In this document: positions 6,337-10,848 of the stretch, in pieces | How positions within the stretch are numbered: the first letter of the stretch is position 1 | How the letters are laid out: the number at the start of each line of letters is the position of its first letter | Assembly (NCBI GenBank): GCA_910588405.1 | Contig: CAJUPT010000088.1 | Span: 1 to 10,848, forward strand | Direction of reading: 5' to 3' | Source: an uncultured Lachnospiraceae bacterium | GTDB lineage: Bacteria; Bacillota; Clostridia; Lachnospirales; Lachnospiraceae | DNA: 10,848 bases | Translations under genes and position numbers: made by a program | Notes under the pieces: generated by a model | What the model saw: the letters and a program-made list of their open reading frames with translations, nothing else | The model's database searches: none | Told to the model about the DNA's origin: nothing

Positions 6337-7923
6337 TTACGGAGATTGTGACAGTCTTACCACAACGATATCCCCCATCTTGCGGACACTGCCCTGTGCC
6401 GGCCAGTCGGGGGCATCTCTCATATATTCAATGGCCTGCCGGTAAAGATCCTCCTGTTCTGCGGTCATGATCTTAAGCTCCAGTCCGAGAATAACGAAAA
6501 GACTGTCCACATGGCCCGAGACGCCGGTAGGGGAATGCGCCTCAGCATCGAAAAGAGACATCCCGATCAGATCTCCGGTAACCACAGGGCCCCCAAACCT
6601 GGCTCCCCTTCCTCCGGTAAAGATCACCAGACAATTGGACATATCAGGCCTGTCCGCCACAAGACGGATGTCCTCGTAGATACTGGCGGCTGTCATGACA
6701 TCATTTCTGTATGCCTCCCATGCCGTCTGGAATAACTGGGCCGTGGTCAGAGCATTTCTGGAAAGAGCAAACAGGCCTACAGCTGCAAACAAGCCCGCCA
6801 GACCTTTTTTCCATTTTTTCCCGATTTCTTCCGGAGGCAGTACCGTTAAATGGGACAGAACGCAGGCAGCAGTGACCGGATATACCAGCTGTGACCGGGT
6901 CTGCTGCATGCAGCCCAGAATCACCGTGAGGAAAAACGGCGAGATCAGAAACAGTCCGCCGGCCAGTAAAAAACAGAAGTAATCCGTTCCTTTCGTCTTT
7001 CTTTTCCAGCCGTACCACATGGCCTGAAGGACAACCAGGCACATGCAGGGGAGATAAAGCCGGCTGTAAAAGACAGGTTTTCTTGCCAAAAGCACACATT
7101 TTAATTCCTCCCAGATTCCCAGGACACAGGTTTTCCAGTCATCTGTCCCCCAGCGGACAAGACTGGAAATATAACTGGAGTGAATATCCAGAACCGACTT
7201 GATAACAGCAGCCATGATCCCATACAGCGCAGCGCCTGCAAGAAACAGGATTACATGCGCTATTCCCTGTGACAGGGCATACCGGGAGTCCTGATTCATA
7301 TAAAAAAGCAAAAATGAAAGAAGGACAAGGCAGATATAAAGAGGGACCATGGACTGATAAGCGCCAAAAGCCCACACCATCAGAGGGATCCCCGGAATCA
7401 GCCAGATACGTTCTTTTTGATATACGGCTCTGGTAATACAGATGACCGACAGAATACACAATAAAATGGCAAAGGAAATCTCAAATGCCTGGAGAACAAA
7501 ATGATACTGTTCGGCAAACACAGGGGCCGTAGTGAAAAGGGCCGGAAACAGATACAAAAAAATTTTGTAACGGCGGCTTTTACTGCACCAGCCATATACG
7601 GCAAAACTTAAGGCCAGGGCATTTGCCCAGATAAAGACGGCGGACAGAAAGCAGGATATGTAGGGGATCAGTCTGGACATACCAAAAAGGCGGCTGATAA
7701 ACGTAAGGCCAAACCGATTGCTCCCGATCCACACATTCTGCATAGAATCAGGACGGAGAATCATGATCTCGCTGTCCAGAAAGATATTATCGTGAATGGT
7801 CCTGTTTCCATAGGTAAACACAACAAAAAAGCCCAGCCACCAGAACAGATTTTTATACTCCTTTTTAAACTGTCTGAAATCTGAGGCAGGCATTTTTATA
7901 TAAGCTGCGATTTTTGAATCCAT
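6337..7923 (-). CDS. GtrII-like membrane glucosyltransferase domain protein
   Basis: A 528-residue polytopic membrane protein starts at ATG 7923, with AAAGGAGG 8 bases upstream. It opens with a short cytoplasmic stretch (1-24). About ten hydrophobic segments follow (roughly 25-38, 88-112, 120-134, 145-164, 172-207, 220-243, 290-305, 314-340, 346-362, 373-388), then a soluble C-terminal domain of about 140 residues. The early 'HDNIFLDSEI' acidic loop and the 'RFGL' motif fit the Glucos_trans_II (GtrII) family, which transfers sugars from a polyprenyl-phosphate carrier to surface polysaccharides on the outer face of the membrane. The substrate here is unknown. Its only upstream sequence is the 281-bp invertible element, so expression probably depends on that element's orientation. 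The family call is from pattern recognition; transmembrane limits are estimates. Confidence 0.82.
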   Translation of the reverse strand: MDSKIAAYIKMPASDFRQFKKEYKNLFWWLGFFVVFTYGNRTIHDNIFLDSEIMILRPDSMQNVWIGSNRFGLTFISRLFGMSRLIPYISCFLSAVFIWANALALSFAVYGWCSKSRRYKIFLYLFPALFTTAPVFAEQYHFVLQAFEISFAILLCILSVICITRAVYQKERIWLIPGIPLMVWAFGAYQSMVPLYICLVLLSFLLFYMNQDSRYALSQGIAHVILFLAGAALYGIMAAVIKSVLDIHSSYISSLVRWGTDDWKTCVLGIWEELKCVLLARKPVFYSRLYLPCMCLVVLQAMWYGWKRKTKGTDYFCFLLAGGLFLISPFFLTVILGCMQQTRSQLVYPVTAACVLSHLTVLPPEEIGKKWKKGLAGLFAAVGLFALSRNALTTAQLFQTAWEAYRNDVMTAASIYEDIRLVADRPDMSNCLVIFTGGRGARFGGPVVTGDLIGMSLFDAEAHSPTGVSGHVDSLFVILGLELKIMTAEQEDLYRQAIEYMRDAPDWPAQGSVRKMGDIVVVRLSQSP

Positions 7924-7957
7924 ATAAGGATCCTCCTTTGTATCTGTCTGATCTGAT

Positions 7958-7981
7958 AACAGAATTTACCCTCTGTTGCCA
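7958..7981. repeat. Left inverted repeat (IRL) of the invertible element
   Basis: 24 bp, an exact reverse complement of 8215-8238. Within it, AACAGA and TCTGTT are inverted arms flanking the 8-bp asymmetric spacer ATTTACCC, the geometry of a tyrosine-recombinase core site (paired binding arms around a 6-8 bp crossover region). It lies 34 bp upstream of the glycosyltransferase start codon. A further copy of the outer octamer ATAACAGA is at 7989-7996. Confidence 0.92.
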
Positions 7982-8122
7982 TTTTCCCATAACAGATTGC
8001 GGATTACCGGTCCCTCAAAGAGAGTAGTCAAAAAATCTATACATTTTTCCATATTTCTGAAACATGCAGAAAAGGCCACCAGAACAGATGTACTGCGGCC
8101 GCTTTTTTCATGGGCGGATATA

Positions 8123-8136
8123 TCCGGGATCCCGGA
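8123..8136. promoter_or_regulatory. 14-bp perfect palindrome upstream of the switch promoter
   Basis: TCCGGGATCCCGGA is fully self-complementary. Its centre lies about 60 bp upstream of the expected transcription start of the 8154-8183 promoter, a usual activator position. It inverts together with the promoter, so the spacing is kept in both orientations. The cognate protein is unknown. Confidence 0.4.
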
Positions 8137-8153
8137 GAATTCTGATAAAGCTG

Positions 8154-8183
8154 TTGTAATTTTGAAAAGACATGTGCTATAAT
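8154..8183 (+). promoter_or_regulatory. Extended -10 promoter inside the invertible element
   Basis: TTGTAA (8154-8159) and a consensus TATAAT (8178-8183) are separated by 18 bases. The -10 is preceded by TGC, giving an extended -10 (TGnTATAAT). Transcription would start near 8190 and, in the present orientation, run through the right repeat into the antisense strand of the recombinase gene. Confidence 0.75.
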
Positions 8184-8214
8184 TAGATACAATCTTATAA
8201 AAATGTTTCGGGTC

Positions 8215-8238
8215 TGGCAACAGAGGGTAAATTCTGTT
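8215..8238. repeat. Right inverted repeat (IRR) of the invertible element
   Basis: Exact reverse complement of 7958-7981 over 24 bp. With its flank, the arms around the 8-bp spacer extend to 8 bp each (GCAACAGA and TCTGTTGC). It begins one base after the recombinase stop codon (8240-8242), placing recombinase and target site side by side. Confidence 0.92.
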
Positions 8239-8239
8239 G

Positions 8240-9085
8240 CTAAACCACCAGTCCCAGTCTTTCCAGCTGACGCAGATGCTCGGAGCAGGTAGTAAGCAGA
8301 TAGATCCGGGTCGTGTTGACAGAGCTGTGCCCCAGCACGTCTGCCAGTTTGACGATATCATGAGTAACTTTATAGAAAGTAACGGCAAAAAGGTGCCGCA
8401 GATTGTGAGGGAATACTTTGGAGTGATCCACGTGAGCACAGGCACAGAGCCTCTTCATGGCCTTCCATATCTGATGGCGGGAGAGGCCGGTTCCGCTTTT
8501 GGCGAGAAAGATCTCGCCGGAGGCGATTTTTTGTTTTCCGGCATATTTCAGCAGTTTGCGGCATAATTTTCCTGACAGGAGAATGGTTCGGACCTTTCCC
8601 TTGAGCGCAATATCCGCCCGTCCTGCCCTGGCGGCTTCCACAGTCACATATTGTACCTCCGAGACCCGGATCCCTGTGGAACAGATTGTTTCCATCAGAA
8701 GCCCCAGCCAGTTTAAGCAGAGATCCGAGGTGGCTCTGAGAAGCTTTCCGTATTCTTCTTTTGTCAGTTCCCGGGAGGTCTCCCGAAACACTTTTCTCTG
8801 AATCTTGATAAACCTGGCCTTGCAGCCCTCCCAGCCCAGAAAGCGGAACAGACCGTTGAGAGCCGACAGTTTTCCATTGACCGTGGCGGGAGTTTTGCCC
8901 TGAGCCAGCAGATGATCTTTCCACTCTATGACTGTATCTTTTGTCACTTCCCTTCCTTCCAGCCAGAGAACGAACCTGCTGGCGTCCCGGATATATTTTT
9001 CAACAGTGGAAGAGGAGCGTTCTTCCCTTCGAAGAAACTGGGTATAGGCGGCAACATGGGCTGAAGTCAGAATATATTTATTCAT
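8240..9085 (-). CDS. Tyrosine recombinase, probable invertase of the adjacent switch
   Basis: The 281-residue product has an N-terminal SAM-like core-binding domain (about 6-88; 'TVEKYIRDASRFVLWL') and a C-terminal catalytic domain. All active-site residues are visible: R140 ('TGIRVSE'), K164 ('LKGKVR'), H227 and R230 ('PHNLRH'), H253 ('LGHSS') and nucleophile Y262 ('TRIY'). The size and XerC/D-like layout match Clostridial recombinases that invert promoters rather than larger phage integrases. I chose ATG 9085 over the in-frame ATG at 9097. It has GGAG 7 bases upstream and forms an ATGA overlap with the TGA of the preceding LysR fragment, whereas 9097 has a poor site. The stop codon lies one base from the 24-bp repeat. 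It should act on the two repeats by forming a covalent 3'-phosphotyrosine link at the 8-bp spacer. Specificity for these repeats is inferred from adjacency. Confidence 0.93.
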   Translation of the reverse strand: MNKYILTSAHVAAYTQFLRREERSSSTVEKYIRDASRFVLWLEGREVTKDTVIEWKDHLLAQGKTPATVNGKLSALNGLFRFLGWEGCKARFIKIQRKVFRETSRELTKEEYGKLLRATSDLCLNWLGLLMETICSTGIRVSEVQYVTVEAARAGRADIALKGKVRTILLSGKLCRKLLKYAGKQKIASGEIFLAKSGTGLSRHQIWKAMKRLCACAHVDHSKVFPHNLRHLFAVTFYKVTHDIVKLADVLGHSSVNTTRIYLLTTCSEHLRQLERLGLVV

Positions 9086-9633
9086 AATGGTCTCCATTCT
9101 TTCCGAGGTGGCTTTTTTTCAGGATCTCCAGAAATACTTTTGCGTATTTGGTCTAAGGTAATATAGGCGATTCCGGAACACGGTTCCGGCTGATTGACGA
9201 TATAGATGTCCAGCTGTCCGTTTTTCAGTTTCTTTTCAAGTGAATCTGCATATTCTTCAAACAGCAGAACCTTTATCCTGGGAAACTGCTTTTTGAACTG
9301 GGGCAAAATCCGCGGAAGAAAATAGGAACCGGCCTGAAGCGAAAGACCAATCTTTAATTCCCCTTCCAGTTCTTCATCCGATGCGTTGATCTCAAGATTC
9401 ATTTTATCATATAACCGGACCATGGAGCAGGCAGCTTTTATATATCTTTTTCCTGCCGGAGTTGCTGATACCTTACGATCCTGATAATAAAACAATTTTA
9501 CATTCAGCTGGTTTTCCAGATTTTTGATGTATTTATTCAGTGCTGACTGAGTAATAAACAGTTTTTCTGCTGCCTTGGAACAATTCTTATATCTGTCTAT
9601 TGCAAGGACATAATCTAATTCCTGAAAGTTCAT
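9082..9633 (-). pseudogene. LysR-family regulator with an internal deletion
   Basis: The 183-residue product has an intact N-terminal winged helix-turn-helix (about 18-37, 'CSKAAEKLFITQSALNKYIKNLE') and linker helix. Its effector-binding domain starts at about 92 ('GELKIG') but stops making sense after 'GIAYITL' (about 160); normal family length is about 300. Just downstream, another reading frame carries 'YAKVFLEILKKSH', which resembles a LysR C-terminal helix and ends in TAA at 9078-9080. About 100-130 codons have therefore apparently been deleted between the two, changing frame near plus-strand 9150-9156. ATG 9633 is preferred over 9651 because GGGGGAT lies 8 bases upstream and LysR proteins typically begin this way. 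The gene still overlaps the recombinase start (ATGA), so it could drive translational coupling or yield a DNA-binding fragment. Confidence 0.8.
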
Positions 9634-9665
9634 AATCTCATCCCCCATCATGGCATCAGCCTGAT

Positions 9666-10577
9666 CTATTTTTCCATAAAAATCTTAATAAGCGAAATAA
9701 ATTTTTTCGTATAGTCGGGGATATAGACTCCTTTTTTATGTACAACGGACAGCTGAGATCCAAACCCCTCCAGCCCCAGTGTGAAAAATTCTACCTCCTG
9801 ACCCGTATCATAGGAATTCCTGAAGGATTCTGACACGATGCCGATGCCGTAATCCACCATCACAAGGGACATGAACGTAGCCTTGCTTTTTGTCTCCAGA
9901 ACATTCTTGATATTTACATGATAAGTATTGATCAGATGATTTGTAATGGTTCTCATACGGGGACCGTTGGTGGAAACGATGAAGGCCTCGTTCAACATAT
10001 ATTTTAAATCAATAAACGAATACCTGCTGTCTTTGGTTTTCGTGGAGTTTATGATTACCGGATTATTTTTATTGATGGCAAGAAGGAGCTCGTCTGTACT
10101 GATCACTTCGTATTCCAGTTCCTGGTGATAGATTGGAGTTCGGATGATCGCAATATCCAGACGATCCTCGGCCAGCATCTGTTCCAGGATATCGGTATGT
10201 TCTTCTGCAAATTTTACGGTTACTTCAGGATAATGTCTGTAGAAAGCGGGGAGCACATCAGGAAGAAATTCACTGCCTCTGGCCAGACCGAATCCGATCC
10301 GTATCATCCCGCGGCAGTCAGAAGAAAGATATAAAAGAGAGCGGGTCATATCGTCATAGATCTTAAGCATATTTCTGGCTGTTTCGATATAACATTCCCC
10401 TTCAGAAGTAGGGACGTACTTTCGGTTGATCCGTTTAAACAGGACGACGCCCAATTCGGATTCTACCTTCTTGACACATAAGCTTAAGGCCGGCTGGCTG
10501 ATCTTTAAATACTCGGCAGCCCCCGATATGGTCCCCTGTTCCGAAACCGCAATCATATAGCGTAATTCCTGTAACAT
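9666..10577 (-). CDS. LysR-family transcriptional regulator, full length
   Basis: The 303-residue product has an N-terminal helix-turn-helix (about 17-36, 'ISGAAEYLKISQPALSLCVKKVE'), a linker helix, and a complete type-2 periplasmic-binding-like effector domain (about 90-300, from 'GMIRIGFGLA'). Its length is normal. It lies 32 bases upstream of the truncated LysR gene on the same strand and diverges from the dehydratase gene at the right edge. The latter is the classic arrangement in which a LysR protein regulates its divergent neighbour and itself. The ligand is unknown; a metabolite of the dehydratase pathway is a plausible guess. It resembles the truncated LysR in overall layout, so the pair may be related copies. 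Confidence 0.93.
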   Translation of the reverse strand: MLQELRYMIAVSEQGTISGAAEYLKISQPALSLCVKKVESELGVVLFKRINRKYVPTSEGECYIETARNMLKIYDDMTRSLLYLSSDCRGMIRIGFGLARGSEFLPDVLPAFYRHYPEVTVKFAEEHTDILEQMLAEDRLDIAIIRTPIYHQELEYEVISTDELLLAINKNNPVIINSTKTKDSRYSFIDLKYMLNEAFIVSTNGPRMRTITNHLINTYHVNIKNVLETKSKATFMSLVMVDYGIGIVSESFRNSYDTGQEVEFFTLGLEGFGSQLSVVHKKGVYIPDYTKKFISLIKIFMEK

Positions 10578-10627
10578 ATAACGATCTTCTCTTGTCTGCT
10601 GTGAAAAAACTTATATATTGCATAAAT

Positions 10628-10645
10628 AATAGATGTTCGACTATT
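10628..10645. promoter_or_regulatory. Interrupted dyad, possible LysR-type site
   Basis: AATAG and CTATT form 5-bp inverted arms around an 8-bp spacer, just downstream of the LysR operon -10 element. This places it in the shared intergenic region, where a LysR dimer could bind. The arms are short and chance is possible. Confidence 0.3.
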
Positions 10646-10655
10646 GAGTACACGT

Positions 10656-10684
10656 ATTATATACTAAAAACATGCATAAGTCAA
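10656..10684 (-). promoter_or_regulatory. Sigma-A-type promoter of the LysR-LysR-recombinase operon
   Basis: On the minus strand, TTGACT (complement of 10679-10684) and a consensus TATAAT (complement of 10656-10661) are 17 bases apart. The start would be near 10649, giving a leader of about 70 bases to ATG 10577. No other convincing promoter is seen before the recombinase, so recombinase transcription may depend on it. A rightward TATACT (10660-10665) overlaps it and could be a weak -10 for the divergent dehydratase gene, but it has no good -35. Confidence 0.75.
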
Positions 10685-10752
10685 CCCGGACATCTGTAAC
10701 ATTATTTGGTATTTCTAACATCTTTCTGATGACCTGTCAGCAGGAGGAACAA

Positions 10753-10848
10753 TTGGGAACAGCTGTAGAAAAAATTTTCAGCAGAAAAGCAGGCAGAACG
10801 GTTCACTCCGGAGAAATCGTTACTGTGGAAGCAGACTGCTATATGATG
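10753..10848 (+). CDS. Aconitase-superfamily dehydratase large subunit, LeuC/HacA type (5' part only)
   Basis: Only 32 codons are visible before the right edge. The translation 'GTAVEKIFSRKAG' followed by 'TVHSGEIVTVEADCYMM' matches the conserved N-terminus of 3-isopropylmalate dehydratase/homoaconitase large subunits ('...EKI...H.G...V.PGEIV.V..D..M'). These [4Fe-4S] enzymes isomerise hydroxy-acids, for example in leucine synthesis. I chose TTG 10753 because AGGAGGA lies about 5 bases upstream. An in-frame ATG at 10729 would add eight residues but has no ribosome binding site. Divergent orientation to the LysR gene suggests LysR control. The iron-sulphur cysteines lie outside the window, and the substrate cannot be decided. 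Confidence 0.72.
   Translation, partial: MGTAVEKIFSRKAGRTVHSGEIVTVEADCYMM

Larger units (their letters stand above)
7982..8214. promoter_or_regulatory. Invertible promoter segment (phase-variation switch), probable OFF orientation
   Basis: The gap between the glycosyltransferase start (7923) and the recombinase stop (8240) contains no convincing gene. It holds a 233-bp segment bounded by the two 24-bp inverted repeats. Inside are a strong rightward promoter (8154-8183), a 14-bp palindrome (8123-8136) and a weak leftward promoter-like pair (-35 TTGACT complement at 8026-8031; -10 GGTAAT complement at 8003-8008; spacing 17). Inversion maps position x to 16196 minus x. The strong -10 would then sit at 8013-8018 facing left, giving a leader of about 80 bases to the glycosyltransferase ATG. 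As shown, that promoter faces away from the gene. The inverted-repeat geometry is visible; switching itself is inferred. Confidence 0.85.

Noticed and set aside
8069..8107. Possible terminator: GGCC...GGCC arms next to A and T runs, with a GCGGCCGC palindrome before six T
   Set aside because: The stem needs a two-base bulge and the core is only four base pairs plus A-T pairs. It could insulate the switch from upstream transcription but is too weak to call.
7976..8182. A 68-codon plus-strand open frame inside the invertible element
   Set aside because: No ribosome binding site or promoter precedes it, and the composition looks non-coding. It starts inside the left inverted repeat and overlaps the switch promoter.
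7958..8238. A miniature transposable element (MITE) bounded by the inverted repeats
   Set aside because: No target-site duplication is visible outside the repeats. The 6-8-6 core within each repeat and the flanking tyrosine recombinase fit site-specific inversion far better than transposition.
7966..8445. A 159-codon minus-strand open frame crossing the invertible element and the recombinase 3' end
   Set aside because: Its upstream half is an out-of-frame shadow of the recombinase and it has no ribosome binding site or recognisable motif. The downstream half lies in the promoter-bearing inverted segment.
8240..9085. Prophage or integrative-element integrase with attachment sites
   Set aside because: No tRNA, excisionase or phage genes are present, the protein is short, and the repeats next to it are inverted and only about 280 bp apart, not direct repeats bounding an element.
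1..10848. CRISPR array, rRNA, tRNA or insertion sequence
   Set aside because: No regularly spaced repeats, no RNA-gene signature and no transposase were seen on either strand.

Overview
The window looks like a chromosomal segment from a Lachnospiraceae-type member of the Clostridia. The indications are strong AGGAGG-type ribosome binding sites, sigma-A-type promoters, roughly balanced base composition, a hybrid kinase with Hpt and CheX/CheY-like partners, a short secreted peptide resembling the tryptophan-rich 'WWYDNG' proteins of that family, and genes packed on both strands. This placement is inferred from gene style only; no rRNA or other marker is present.

Layout. (1) Positions 1-1003 hold two gene fragments joined head to head. 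One is the C-terminal part of a possible SMI1/KNR4 (SUKH) protein on the minus strand. The other is a molybdate-binding ModA without its N-terminus on the plus strand. (2) 1051-1400, minus strand, is a small unrecognised cysteine-containing protein interrupted by a one-base frameshift. (3) 1427-5827, plus strand, is a compact signalling operon. It has a promoter overlapping a 16-bp perfect palindrome, a 44-aa secreted peptide, a 951-aa 7TM-PAS-HisKA-HATPase-REC-Hpt hybrid kinase, a single-domain receiver, a CheX-like phosphatase, a CheY-like receiver, and a terminator. The first genes overlap or abut. None of the genes has a DNA-binding output domain. (4) 5812-6328, minus strand, is the decayed remnant of a second copy of the neighbouring membrane glycosyltransferase. 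(5) 6337-7923, minus strand, is an intact GtrII-like membrane glycosyltransferase. (6) 7958-8238 is a probable invertible promoter: two perfect 24-bp inverted repeats, each with a 6-8-6 tyrosine-recombinase core, bound a segment carrying a strong promoter and a 14-bp palindrome. (7) 8240-9085, minus strand, is a tyrosine recombinase with all catalytic residues; its stop codon lies one base from the right repeat. (8) 9082-9633 is a LysR regulator with an internal deletion, and 9666-10577 is an intact LysR regulator. The two LysR genes and the recombinase appear to form one leftward operon from a near-consensus promoter. (9) From 10753 a LeuC/aconitase-type dehydratase begins, divergent from the intact LysR gene, and runs off the right edge.

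How the parts fit. The most notable system is regions 5-8: a phase-variation module in which the recombinase probably flips the 281-bp element and so connects or disconnects its promoter from the surface-glycosylation gene. In the orientation given, the strong promoter points right, into the 3' end of the recombinase gene on its antisense strand and away from the glycosyltransferase. The window therefore probably shows the OFF state. The signalling operon is a self-contained phosphorelay with its own phosphatase, and its output target is not visible here. The window has many broken genes (five), concentrated around the glycosyltransferase, the LysR/recombinase operon and the left end, which suggests a rearranging accessory region.
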